This document shows, piece by piece, positions 32,833 through 41,263 of a DNA stretch of 64,000 nt. A program made the position numbers and the translations under genes. The stretch lies in contig NZ_JTDL01000123.1 of assembly GCF_000802235.1 (NCBI RefSeq), positions 47,731-111,730 on the forward strand, in the 5' to 3' direction. The notes below the pieces were generated by a model. The model was not told where the DNA came from. It did no database searches and saw only the letters and a list, made by a program, of their open reading frames with translations. The DNA is from Sinomonas humi. GTDB lineage: Bacteria > Actinomycetota > Actinomycetes > Actinomycetales > Micrococcaceae. Each line of letters opens with the position of its first letter. Positions within the stretch are counted from its first letter, which is position 1.

Positions 32833-33758
32833 CGATCCGCCTTCTCACGCCCGACGACCTGCAGGATGATGGCCATCACGAGGGCGACGACCAGCAGGAT
32901 GATGGAAAGCGCCGCGCCGTAGCCGACGTGTGCCAGCTGGATGGTCATCTGATAGATGTACGTGCCGAGGAACTGGGTCGAATTGTTCGGCCCAGCGATG
33001 GTCACGAGCCACGGGACGTCGAACGTCTTGAGGGCGCCGATCGCGCTCAGGATCCCGAGCGAAACTGTGGTTCCGCGCAGGTTCGGCCAGATGATGCTCC
33101 AGAGCACCCGGAGGTTCCCTGCGCCGTCGATCCGGGCCGCTTCGATGTACGTCTGGTCGATCTGGCTCATGGCGGCGTAGTACAGCACGAATGTGAGCCC
33201 GGTCCACTGCCAGATGGTGATCGCCATGATGACCGGCAGCGACGTGGACTCCTGGCCGATCCAAGGCTGGGCGAGGAAGCCAAGGCCGAGGTGGCTGAGG
33301 ACCGAGTTGAACTGGCCGTTCGCCGCAAAGATCTGGCGGAACACCGGGGCCATGATGGCGGGAGCCAGCACGACCGGCACGAAGATGATCACCTTGTAGA
33401 GCATCGCGAGCTTGATGCGCGAGTGCATGATGACGGCGAAGATCACGCCGAGCGCGGTCTGCACCACGAAGGTGACGACGAAGAAGATCGCCGTGTGCCA
33501 GACGGCTTTCCAGAACACTGGGTCGTGGGAGATGTTGAGGTAGTTCTTGAACCCGACCGAGAGCGGGTCGGGGCTAGCGCCATCCCAGTTGAGGCCCGAA
33601 ATGTAGACGGTGTAGCCGATGCAGTAGTAGATGAGCCCCACCCCGAGAACGAGGGCGGGCAGGATCCACGGGAGGCCTGATGCTTGAAGGCGGCGGCCGC
33701 GCGGCCGGCTCGTGGAGCCGACCGCGCGGGTCAACCGCTCCGAGGTGGAGACGGTCAT
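32829..33758 (-). CDS. sugar ABC transporter permease (MalF type)
   Basis: This 309-aa inner-membrane protein has six helices and the EAA loop EAARIDGAGNLRVLWSIIWP. ATG 33758 overlaps the stop codon of the binding-protein gene (ATGA), and homology begins near this point although the frame extends to 34064. With the MalG-type subunit it forms the channel of a CUT1 importer. Confidence 0.92.
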   Translation of the reverse strand: MTVSTSERLTRAVGSTSRPRGRRLQASGLPWILPALVLGVGLIYYCIGYTVYISGLNWDGASPDPLSVGFKNYLNISHDPVFWKAVWHTAIFFVVTFVVQTALGVIFAVIMHSRIKLAMLYKVIIFVPVVLAPAIMAPVFRQIFAANGQFNSVLSHLGLGFLAQPWIGQESTSLPVIMAITIWQWTGLTFVLYYAAMSQIDQTYIEAARIDGAGNLRVLWSIIWPNLRGTTVSLGILSAIGALKTFDVPWLVTIAGPNNSTQFLGTYIYQMTIQLAHVGYGAALSIILLVVALVMAIILQVVGREKADR

Positions 33759-35131
33759 TGGTTCGCCTTCGCCGCGTCTGCGGCCTGCTGCAGCGTTGCT
33801 GCGGCTCCCTGCGGGGTTGCACTCCCGCTGGCTACAGATTGCGCGGCGGCCAGGAACGCGTTCTCGATATCGGAGTTGAGCAGAGCGAAGCGATGCTCGT
33901 CGACCGACGACGCGTTCTTCAGGTAGTCGTTGACGGGGCCGCTCTGCAGGGCGGGGTCGACGAATTTGATCGTGTTGAAGTCGGGTGAAACGCCCTTCAA
34001 GACGGAGGTGGTGTCGAGACGGTTGGCTACGACCTGCTGGCCGTTGGTGCTGGCGGTCATCCACTTTACGAACGTCTCGGCGGCAGCCCTGTTCTTCGAC
34101 TTGCTGGCCACGGCCAGGCCGTAGTCGGCGTCACCGAACATCTCCGAGGTGTTGCCCTTGCCGGCAACATCGGGGAACTGCATGGGCAAGATCGGGAATG
34201 GCTTGGCACCCGCGACCCCCGCGGACCCGAGGGCCTGGGTCATCGAATTCTGGGTCGCGTACTGCGTGTACCAGCTGCCCATCATCACCATCGCGTACTT
34301 GCCGGTGAGGAAGGCGTTGTTCACGTCAGGGTACTGCTGGGCACCGAGCGCGCCCTTCTGCATGATGCCGCTCGTGAACAGGTCCTTCCAGATCGAGAGC
34401 GTCTGGGCGATCTGGGGTGAGTTCCATTTCGCTTGGCCCTGAGAGGCCTTCGTCCAGTAGCCCGGCTCGACCGAGTTCGAGATGGCCTGCAGCGTGTCCT
34501 GATCGAAGCCCTCCTGGGCTGCACCCTGGGCGAAGCAGCCGACGCCGTTGCTCGCGAAGGTCTGGCAGACCTGCTTCCACTCGTCGAGCGTCTTCGGCGG
34601 CTGCAGGTTGTACTTCTTGAACAGGTCGGCATTGTACCAGATCGAGCCGGCGTAGGTCGAGCCCACGGGCATGGCGGTGAGCTTGCCGTTGGAGCTGAGG
34701 CCGTCAACCGCGATGCTCGAGATCTTCGACTTCCAGTCGCTCCCGAGGGCGCTCTGGGCAGTAGAGCTCAGATCCTCGGCGTAGGAGCCGAACTGCTGGA
34801 CGTAGGCGCCCGGCTGGAGGTCGTACACGTCCGGGCCGTTGTTGGAAGCCAGAGCCGGGCGCATCGAGGCCTGGTAGTCCGAGATGCCGACCAGCTTGTA
34901 GTTGACCTTGATGTTTGGATACTGCTTGTTGAATGCGGCGATGAAGTCGTTCGCCTCGTTGGTGTTGGTCGGAGTCCACCCCCACCAGTTGATGGTGCCG
35001 CTTGTCGCCGAACCGGCCGCGCCCTGGTTGTTGCCGCCCGAGCAGGCGACGAGCCCCAGGCCAGCCATACCCGCTACCGCGAGGGCAGCGAACGACCGGA
35101 GAGCGGTCTTCGATTTGAATGGGAATCGCAT
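33755..35131 (-). CDS. extracellular sugar-binding lipoprotein of ABC importer
   Basis: This 458-aa protein has a signal peptide with lipobox LVACSGG, the lipidated cysteine being Cys30. The mature part is a type 1 family solute-binding protein (INWWGWTPTNTNEANDFIAA; GSTYAGSIWYNADLFKKYNL). ATG 35131 follows AAGAGGA; an earlier in-frame start at 35161 would give a poorer signal peptide. It heads the operon of importer, sugar-modifying enzymes and GH3. A LacI-type palindrome lies about 200 bp upstream. Likely ligands are oligosaccharides. Confidence 0.93.
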   Translation of the reverse strand: MRFPFKSKTALRSFAALAVAGMAGLGLVACSGGNNQGAAGSATSGTINWWGWTPTNTNEANDFIAAFNKQYPNIKVNYKLVGISDYQASMRPALASNNGPDVYDLQPGAYVQQFGSYAEDLSSTAQSALGSDWKSKISSIAVDGLSSNGKLTAMPVGSTYAGSIWYNADLFKKYNLQPPKTLDEWKQVCQTFASNGVGCFAQGAAQEGFDQDTLQAISNSVEPGYWTKASQGQAKWNSPQIAQTLSIWKDLFTSGIMQKGALGAQQYPDVNNAFLTGKYAMVMMGSWYTQYATQNSMTQALGSAGVAGAKPFPILPMQFPDVAGKGNTSEMFGDADYGLAVASKSKNRAAAETFVKWMTASTNGQQVVANRLDTTSVLKGVSPDFNTIKFVDPALQSGPVNDYLKNASSVDEHRFALLNSDIENAFLAAAQSVASGSATPQGAAATLQQAADAAKANQ

Positions 35132-35326
35132 GTCAGTCCTCTTGCGTCGCGGATACAGCACTGTGTCCGGATGAGCGCCGGCCGGCAGGTCCGGCGCGCT
35201 CTGAGTCCCCGGCTTGGCCGGGCTCAGTCGCCTTCGGTTTTGAGTCCGAGAGGGGGCTCGTTGTCCGAGGCGAATGAGACGAAACTAACAACAGCGAAAA
35301 TTTGCGTCAAGGTTTACCTGAAAACT

Positions 35327-35338
35327 CGAAACTTTTCG
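35327..35338. promoter_or_regulatory. LacI-type operator CGAAA-CT-TTTCG
   Basis: A perfect 5-bp inverted repeat lies between the importer operon (start 35131) and the end of the lacI gene. It matches the site at 42731-42742. The rest of 35132-35390 holds the importer leader and promoter region; no other gene is seen. Confidence 0.55.
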
Positions 35339-35390
35339 TTCGAGGAGCGCGGGGGATCCCCTAGTCCTTCGACGAGAAACGGGTGTGCGC

Positions 35391-36500
35391 TCAGGCGCGG
35401 GGCGCCGTGCTGCTTTCGCGCACTACGAGTGAGGTAGCCATGTCGACGCGGCTGAAGGCGAGCTCCGGCTCGTCGCGGAGCCGAAGGACGAGGTGCATCG
35501 CCTGCTCGGCCATTTCGGCGAGCGGGACCCTTACGGTCGTGAGGGGCGGCCCAACCCACTGTGCGATTGCCAGGTCGTCATAGCCGACGACCGAGAGGTC
35601 ATCGGGAATCCGAAGTCCGAGCGAGCGGGCCGCCTCGTACACACCGAGGGCCTGGAGGTCGCTCGAAGCGAAGATGGCACTCGGCGGCTCGGGTGCTGAG
35701 AGCAGCTCGCGTCCCTCGATCACGCCATCGTCGCGATGGAACGTCCCGGGCCGGATGTAGTCGCGGCGTACCCCGATGCCGGCGGCCTCGAGCGCGGCGC
35801 GATAGCCCGAGAGGCGGGCAGTTGAGGCCATCATGCTCTCGGGGCCAGTGATGATGGCGATGCGCTTGTGCCCCAGCTGGATCAGATGCTGTGTAGCCAG
35901 AAAGCCGCCGTTCCAGTCAGCGGAGCCGATCGAGGGGGCGTCCGTCGCCGGGGCGCCGTACGGGTCCATCATCACGATCGGGATGGCTCGGCTCCGCAGC
36001 CGCGCGAGGTCCTTCTCGGGCAGCAGTGCGGCGACCAGGATGATGCCGAGGGGCTGGCGTCGGAGCACCCCGTCAACCCACCCCGGGCCGGGCAGATGCG
36101 AGTCCTCGGCGCTCGCGACGACGACGCCGATGCCCTGTTCGCGCGCCGCACGCTCGATCCCCGAAATGGCGGCGCCGGCGAATGGACTGTCGATCTCGAA
36201 GCACAGCACCTCGATCAGCGGGGCGGTGCTCTGGGCGCTCAGCCGACGGTTGTAGTTGCGTTCCTCGAGCAGCGATTCGATGCGGCTGCGGGTCTCGTCC
36301 GAAACGCCGCTGCGGCCGTTCAGAACCTTCGAGACGGTTGCCACGGACACGTTCGCAAGCGCTGCGACCTCTGAGAGCGTTGCTCGCGTGGCCGGCAAGT
36401 TGCCGGTCGCCTCGTTCACCATGCGGTTCATGGTATCGGCGCGCGGCGACCGCGGTTGTCCTGAAGGTGTGATCGATTGACGGCGTGCTGGAGAGCTCAT
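35391..36500 (-). CDS. LacI family transcriptional regulator
   Basis: This repressor has the LacI helix-turn-helix (LSEVAALANVSVATVSKVLN) and hinge, then a periplasmic-binding-protein-like effector domain (LIEVLCFEIDSPFAGAAISG; GYDDLAIAQWVGPPLTTV). From ATG 36500 it has 369 aa; starts at 36431 or 36422 are also possible because the first 24 residues are not family-like. It is divergent from the SDR-lactonase pair and upstream of the importer operon. CGAAA...TTTCG palindromes in the promoters of this region are the likely targets. Confidence 0.9.
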   Translation of the reverse strand: MSSPARRQSITPSGQPRSPRADTMNRMVNEATGNLPATRATLSEVAALANVSVATVSKVLNGRSGVSDETRSRIESLLEERNYNRRLSAQSTAPLIEVLCFEIDSPFAGAAISGIERAAREQGIGVVVASAEDSHLPGPGWVDGVLRRQPLGIILVAALLPEKDLARLRSRAIPIVMMDPYGAPATDAPSIGSADWNGGFLATQHLIQLGHKRIAIITGPESMMASTARLSGYRAALEAAGIGVRRDYIRPGTFHRDDGVIEGRELLSAPEPPSAIFASSDLQALGVYEAARSLGLRIPDDLSVVGYDDLAIAQWVGPPLTTVRVPLAEMAEQAMHLVLRLRDEPELAFSRVDMATSLVVRESSTAPRA

Positions 36501-36534
36501 AGCCTGACTTTTCAGATAGTTTTCCTGCGTATCT

Positions 36535-36543
36535 CGAAACGTT
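36535..36543. promoter_or_regulatory. LacI-type half site in the lacI/SDR intergenic region
   Basis: CGAAACGTT matches the left half and centre of the palindrome at 42731-42742, but the right half is degenerate. It lies between the divergent lacI and SDR genes, where autoregulation would be expected. Confidence 0.35.
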
Positions 36544-36560
36544 GTACTGAGAGGGTATCA

Positions 36561-37364
36561 ATGACGACGACCGACGGAGAGCGCAGTCTCAAATCGCAGC
36601 CTGCCTTTGCGCGCTATCCCTCGCTCGAGGGGCGCGTCGCATTCGTCAGCGGGGGTGCGACAGGGCTCGGCGCCGAGTTCGTTTCGCAGCTCGCCGCGCA
36701 GGGGGCCAGAGTCGCGTTCGTCGACTTGGACGAAGATGCCGGAACCGAGCTCAGGGCCAGCATCACCGAGCGGGGGGACCCCGAGCCCTTCTTTCAGAGG
36801 GTGGATGTCCGAGAAGTGAAGGCCCTGGAGCAGGCCATCATGCAAGCCTCGGAGGCCTTTGGGCCCGTCACAGTACTGGTCAACAACGCGGCCAATGACA
36901 CGAGGCGCAAGGTTGCCGAGATCGACCCTGCTCTGTGGGACGACGGGATAGCCGTGAACGTCCGGCATCACTTCTTCGCCGCCAAGACGGTGTGGCCGAT
37001 GATGAAGGCTGCAGGCGGAGGCTCAATCATCAACCTAGGCTCGATCAGTGCCCACATCGACTTGGTCGACTTGCCTGTCTACATCACGGCCAAGGCTGGC
37101 ATCGAGGGGCTCACGCGGACCCTGGCCCGTGAGTTGGGGCCGGACGGCATCCGCGTGAACTGCGTGATTCCCGGTTGGATCATGACCCCGCGCCAGCTCG
37201 AGAGTTGGGTTGGAGATGCGGAGCGCGAGAAGATTCTCGCCGCGCAGTGTGTGCCCGAGCTCCTGTACCCCGCCGACGTGGCCCGCATCGTGCTGTGGCT
37301 TGCTGCGGATGATTCGAGGCTGGCGACAGGGCAGACGTGGGTCGTGGACGGAGGCTGGCAATGA
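36561..37364 (+). CDS. SDR family sugar dehydrogenase
   Basis: This 267-aa classical short-chain dehydrogenase has SGGATGLGAEF for the cofactor, NNAAND, and the catalytic Ser/Tyr/Lys set (LGSISAH; YITAK). ATG 36561 follows GAGAGGG. Its stop overlaps the start of the lactonase gene (ATGA). Pairing with a gluconolactonase-type protein and a nearby sugar-acid dehydratase suggests it oxidises an aldose to the aldonolactone, like XylB of the Weimberg/Dahms routes. The sugar is not known. Confidence 0.9.
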   Translation: MTTTDGERSLKSQPAFARYPSLEGRVAFVSGGATGLGAEFVSQLAAQGARVAFVDLDEDAGTELRASITERGDPEPFFQRVDVREVKALEQAIMQASEAFGPVTVLVNNAANDTRRKVAEIDPALWDDGIAVNVRHHFFAAKTVWPMMKAAGGGSIINLGSISAHIDLVDLPVYITAKAGIEGLTRTLARELGPDGIRVNCVIPGWIMTPRQLESWVGDAEREKILAAQCVPELLYPADVARIVLWLAADDSRLATGQTWVVDGGWQ

Positions 37365-38224
37365 GGGCCGAACAGATCACGGCGCCGATTACGTGGCACG
37401 GCGAGGGTCCCTGCTGGGACCCCGCGGGGCGCCGGATGCTCGTCGTCGACATGATGGCGGGCGCCGTCGTCGACCTCTCCTCGCTCGAAAGCCCGCGGCG
37501 CCATGACATCGGGAGCCCGGTGGCCGCCGTCGTGCGCCCGCGCGCCCGCGGAGGTTTCGTAGTCGCGACCGAGCACGCTTTCGCGCTCTTCGACGAGGAC
37601 TTCGCTCTTGAGCGTCGCCTCCCCGAGGTGGTGGACGACGGCGGAATTCGGCTCAACGAGGGGGGATGCGACCCCCGTGGCCGCTTCTATTGCGGATCCA
37701 TGGCCTACGACGAGACTCCTGGCGCGGGTTCGGTCTACCGACTCGAGCCAGACGGGTCCGTGTCCACCGCGTTGGAAGGAGTGACCATCTCCAACGGCCT
37801 TCAGTGGAGCCACGATGGCGCGCTCGCCTACTACATCGACACACCGACCAGACGTGTCGACGTCTTCGACTTCGACGGCTCTGATGGTTCGTTCCACAAC
37901 AGGCGGCCTTTGGTCGAGTTGGGCGACGACGTCGCGGGCGCACCCGACGGCATGACCATCGACGCCGAAGGCGGACTCTGGGTCGCGCTGTGGGGCGGAG
38001 GCGCCGTCCGGCGTTACGACGCCGAGGGAAAGCTCACGGAAGTGGTGGACGTGCCGGGAGTGAGCCACACGAGCGCCGCGGCGTTCGGGGGTGCTGACCT
38101 CGACACGCTCTACATCACCTCGTCTCGCCAGCATCTCCCCGACGGCGCCGAGCCGCAGGCGGGCGCCGTCTTCGCCGTGCAGCCGGGAGTCCGCGGCGCG
38201 GCCCTCAACGCCTTCGCCGGCTGA
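37361..38224 (+). CDS. SMP-30/gluconolactonase family lactonase
   Basis: This 287-aa beta-propeller protein opens sugar lactones using a divalent metal. Typical elements are WHGEGPCWDPAGRRMLVVDM (metal Glu), GGIRLNEGGCDPRGRFYCGS, ISNGLQWSHDG (Asn) and GAPDGMTIDAEGGLWVALWG (Asp). It is translationally coupled to the SDR gene, so the two should act one after the other (sugar to lactone to acid). The C-terminal end is followed by the repeat array. Confidence 0.92.
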   Translation: MRAEQITAPITWHGEGPCWDPAGRRMLVVDMMAGAVVDLSSLESPRRHDIGSPVAAVVRPRARGGFVVATEHAFALFDEDFALERRLPEVVDDGGIRLNEGGCDPRGRFYCGSMAYDETPGAGSVYRLEPDGSVSTALEGVTISNGLQWSHDGALAYYIDTPTRRVDVFDFDGSDGSFHNRRPLVELGDDVAGAPDGMTIDAEGGLWVALWGGGAVRRYDAEGKLTEVVDVPGVSHTSAAAFGGADLDTLYITSSRQHLPDGAEPQAGAVFAVQPGVRGAALNAFAG

Positions 38225-38257
38225 TGGATCCGGCGCGCCGCAGGGGTCAGCTAGGGG

Positions 38258-38345
38258 GGTGAGTTGGCGTACCCGAGACGCGCTGGAGGGTGAGTTGGCG
38301 TACCCGAAACGTGCTGGAGGGTGAGTTGGCGTACCCGAAACGGTA
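38258..38345 (+). repeat. tandem repeat, 31-bp unit, about 2.8 copies
   Basis: Units start at 38258, 38289 and 38320 and read GGTGAGTTGGCGTACCCGAA followed by ACGYGCTGGAG; the third copy is cut short. The inner motif GTACCCGARACG is the reverse complement of the motif in the array at 38362-38412. Confidence 0.9.
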
Positions 38346-38373
38346 GGGGTGGTCCTTCTTCCGTTTCGGGTAC
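38331..38373. terminator. hairpin between the two repeat arrays
   Basis: GTACCCGAAACGG (38331-38343) and CCGTTTCGGGTAC (38361-38373) form a perfect 13-bp stem with a 17-nt loop. It lies between the convergent lactonase and dehydratase genes and can terminate both. Confidence 0.6.
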
Positions 38374-38412
38374 AGATACGTCTCGGGTACAGATACGTCT
38401 CGGGTACAGATA
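38362..38412 (-). repeat. tandem repeat, 17-bp unit, three copies
   Basis: Units at 38362, 38379 and 38396 read CGTYTCGGGTACAGATA. The last copy ends 1 bp before the dehydratase stop codon. The core is inverted with respect to the 31-bp repeats, so the block has three direct and three inverted cores. Confidence 0.9.
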
Positions 38413-38413
38413 G

Positions 38414-40132
38414 TCAGTGCGACTCCCGCGTCACCTCAGATCCGCTCGAACCGACGAGGAAGTCGAGGTCCGCCCCAGTGTCGGCGCCCTGCACGTGGTC
38501 GATATAGAGCTTCTGCCATCCGCGGTCGGCCTGAGCGAAACCGTCGAGGGCGCGCTGGGCAGTTCGCCGGTTGGCGAGTTCGGCCTCGTCGACGAGCAGT
38601 TCGAGGCGTCGGTTCGGCACGTCGAGCAAGATGAGGTCGCCGTCCTCGACCAGGGCGAGCGGGCCGCCTGCGGCCGCCTCCGGGGCCACGTGGAGCACGA
38701 CCGTGCCGTACGCGGTTCCGGACATGCGGCCGTCGCAGATGCGGACCACGTCGCGGACCCCCTGCTTGAGCAGCTTCTGCGGCAGCGGCATGTTCGCGAC
38801 CTCGGGCATGCCCGGGTAGCCCTTCGGGCCACACCCGCGGAGAATCAGCACCGAATCGGCGTCGATGTCGAGCTCGGGGTCGTCGAGACGCGCGTGGGCG
38901 TCCTCGATCGAGTCGAAGACGACCGCGCGGCCCGTGTGCACGAGCAGTTCAGGGGTCGCGGCAGCTGGCTTGATGATCGCCCCGCGCGGGGCGAGGTTTC
39001 CCCGGAGAACTGCAATTCCGGCGTCGTCCTGTAGGGGTTCGGAACGCGGTGAGATGACATCCCGGTCCCACACGCCGTGGCCGCCGAGGTACTCCGTGAG
39101 GGGCTTGCCGGTGACGGTCCGGGCGAGCGGATCGAGCAGGTCCACGAGCTGATCGAGGACGGCGAGGAAGCCGCCGGCCCGGAAGAGGTCCTCCATGAGG
39201 TAGCGGCCGGCGGGCTGCAGGTTGACGAGAAGGGGGACCTTCCCGCCGATGCGGTCGAAGTCCTCGAGCGTGAGGTCGATCCCGAGCCGGCCCGCGATAG
39301 CGAGGAGGTGCACCACGGCGTTCGTCGAGCCGCCGATGGCAGCGAGCGCGACGATGGCGTTGTGGAACGACTCCTTCGTGATCACCTGGGAGATGCGACG
39401 GTCCTCGGTAGCGAGCTCCACTGCGAGCCGTCCCGAGGCGTGTGCCGCCTCGAGCAGGCGGCTGTCCGCCGCCGGCGTCCCTGCGACGCCGGGAATGGTC
39501 ATTCCGAGCGCCTCTGCCAGGAGGCCCATCGTCGATGCGGTGCCCATCGTGTTGCAGTGGCCCTTGCTGCGGATCATCTTCTTGTCGCTGGCCTCGAATT
39601 CCGCCGCTGGCAGCGTGCCCGCCCTGACCTCCTCCGACAGCTGCCATACCCCGGTGCCGCAGCCCATTCGCTCGCCCCGGAAGTAGCCGTTCAGCATGGG
39701 CCCCCCGGGAAGGACGACGGCGGGCAGGTCGACGGACGCTGCCCCCATCAGTAGCGCAGGGATCGTCTTGTCGCACCCGCCGAGCAGCACAACGGCGTCG
39801 ATCGGGTTGGCGCGCAGCATCTCCTCAATAGCCATCGCGGCCATGTTGCGCCACAGCATCGCCGTCGGCTTGACGACGGTCTCGCCCAGCGAGACCACCG
39901 GCAGGTTGACCGGCACCCCGCCCGCCTCCCACACGCCCTGCTTGACGTAGTCGGCGACCTCGTTGAAGTGCATATTGCACGGAGTCAGATCGCTCGCGGT
40001 GTTCGCGATGGCGATCTGCGGCCGTCCGTCGAACGCATGGTCGGGCACTCCTCGCCGCATCCAAGCGCGATGGATGAAGGGGTCGCGGCCCTCGCCGCCG
40101 TACCAGCCCTGTGAGCGGACCATCTGTTTCAT
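38414..40132 (-). CDS. IlvD/Edd family dehydratase, sugar-acid type
   Basis: This 572-aa iron-sulfur enzyme dehydrates a 2,3-dihydroxy acid. It has the family motifs LTPCNMHFNEVADYVK, LGGCDKTIPALLMGA, GHCNTMGTASTMGLLAEALG and GRMSGTAYGTVVLHVAPE. The start MKQMVRSQGWYGGEGRDPFIHRAW and the motifs are closer to pentonate dehydratases (arabinonate/xylonate) than to the valine-pathway IlvD. It follows the alcohol dehydrogenase gene by 24 bp. It would turn the acid made by the SDR and lactonase into a 2-keto-3-deoxy acid. The next enzyme is not in the window. Confidence 0.9.
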   Translation of the reverse strand: MKQMVRSQGWYGGEGRDPFIHRAWMRRGVPDHAFDGRPQIAIANTASDLTPCNMHFNEVADYVKQGVWEAGGVPVNLPVVSLGETVVKPTAMLWRNMAAMAIEEMLRANPIDAVVLLGGCDKTIPALLMGAASVDLPAVVLPGGPMLNGYFRGERMGCGTGVWQLSEEVRAGTLPAAEFEASDKKMIRSKGHCNTMGTASTMGLLAEALGMTIPGVAGTPAADSRLLEAAHASGRLAVELATEDRRISQVITKESFHNAIVALAAIGGSTNAVVHLLAIAGRLGIDLTLEDFDRIGGKVPLLVNLQPAGRYLMEDLFRAGGFLAVLDQLVDLLDPLARTVTGKPLTEYLGGHGVWDRDVISPRSEPLQDDAGIAVLRGNLAPRGAIIKPAAATPELLVHTGRAVVFDSIEDAHARLDDPELDIDADSVLILRGCGPKGYPGMPEVANMPLPQKLLKQGVRDVVRICDGRMSGTAYGTVVLHVAPEAAAGGPLALVEDGDLILLDVPNRRLELLVDEAELANRRTAQRALDGFAQADRGWQKLYIDHVQGADTGADLDFLVGSSGSEVTRESH

Positions 40133-40156
40133 CTCTTTCTTGCGTTGAGATTTGCG

Positions 40157-41260
40157 CTACGGCACGAGGATTCCGCGCCCGACGGCTCCCGCCGTTAGCC
40201 GCTCGTAGGCTTCCCCGAATTCGGTAAGGGGCAACCGGTCGCCCACGAGCTTGTCGAGGGGCAGCTTTCCGGCGAGATACAGCCCGAAGATGCGCGGGAG
40301 GTCGAGCGGTGGGTTGCTCGATCCGTAGAGCGAACCGACAACGCGCTTCTGCCGCTGAACAAGCTGATTCAAGGGAACGGGGAATTCGGCACCGGTTGCC
40401 CCGAGGCCGACCGCGACGAGGGTTCCGCCCGGCGCCACGCACGCGAGCGCCTGCTGGAGGGTCTGGGACCGTCCGATCGCCTCGATGGCCCACGGCACTC
40501 CCGCGCCGCCGGTGATCGCAAGGACGCGTTCGACGACGTCGTCGTCCCGTGCGTTGATCGTGTGGGTTGCGCCGAGCTCCCGCGCGAGGTCGAGTTTGGC
40601 CTCGTCGACGTCGACGACGATGAGCGGATGCGCCCCGACGAGGGCCGCGCCCATCACGCTCGAGAGGCCGACTCCACCAGCACCGAGGACCAGGAGGGGC
40701 CGCCCGGCCGCCTCCCGCACCTCGTGGAACACGGCCCCCACCCCGGTGATGACGGCGCACGCCGAGATGGCCGCGATCTCGGGCGGGACGCCGTCGGGCA
40801 CGGGCACGGCAGCGTTCTCGTTGACCACCACTCGCTCCGCGAAGCAGGAGACCCCCATCAAATGGTGCAGCTCACCGCCGTCGGCCATTGAAAGCCGCGA
40901 TGTGCCGTCCGGAAGGCCGCCCGCCGCCGCCTGCACCGCGCCCAGTTCGCACAGCACGGGGTTGCCGGAGATGCACGCGTCGCAACGGCCGCAGCGCGGC
41001 CGCCACAGGAGGGCTACCCGGTCGCCTACGCGGATGCAGCCGGAGGCGCCCGGCCCCACCTCCTCCACGATGCCCGCACCCTCGTGCCCGAGGACGAGGG
41101 GCAGCGGCGCGGTGAGGTCACCGGTCATGTAGTGGTAGTCGCTGTGGCAGACGCCCGCGGCTTCGATGCGCACGAGCAGCTCGCCCGTGCGCGGCGCCGA
41201 GAGCTCGACGTCCTCGAGCTGGGGCGGCTCACCGGGGGAGCGAAGCACGACGGCGCGCAT
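40157..41260 (-). CDS. zinc-dependent alcohol dehydrogenase (MDR family)
   Basis: This 367-aa NAD(P)-linked enzyme has GVCHSD and LGHEGAGIVEEVG for the catalytic zinc, the structural zinc loop CGRCDACISGNPVLC, and the Rossmann motif GAGGVGLSS. It resembles class III/NDMA-type dehydrogenases in layout. Only 3 bp separate it from the GH5 stop codon, so it is in the GH5-dehydratase operon. It may oxidise the sugar or an aldehyde formed later in the pathway. Confidence 0.9.
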   Translation of the reverse strand: MRAVVLRSPGEPPQLEDVELSAPRTGELLVRIEAAGVCHSDYHYMTGDLTAPLPLVLGHEGAGIVEEVGPGASGCIRVGDRVALLWRPRCGRCDACISGNPVLCELGAVQAAAGGLPDGTSRLSMADGGELHHLMGVSCFAERVVVNENAAVPVPDGVPPEIAAISACAVITGVGAVFHEVREAAGRPLLVLGAGGVGLSSVMGAALVGAHPLIVVDVDEAKLDLARELGATHTINARDDDVVERVLAITGGAGVPWAIEAIGRSQTLQQALACVAPGGTLVAVGLGATGAEFPVPLNQLVQRQKRVVGSLYGSSNPPLDLPRIFGLYLAGKLPLDKLVGDRLPLTEFGEAYERLTAGAVGRGILVP

Positions 41261-41263
41261 GGC

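Noticed and set aside
38258..38412. CRISPR array
   Set aside because: Units are directly adjacent with no unique spacers, the two halves are in opposite orientation and no cas genes are present.
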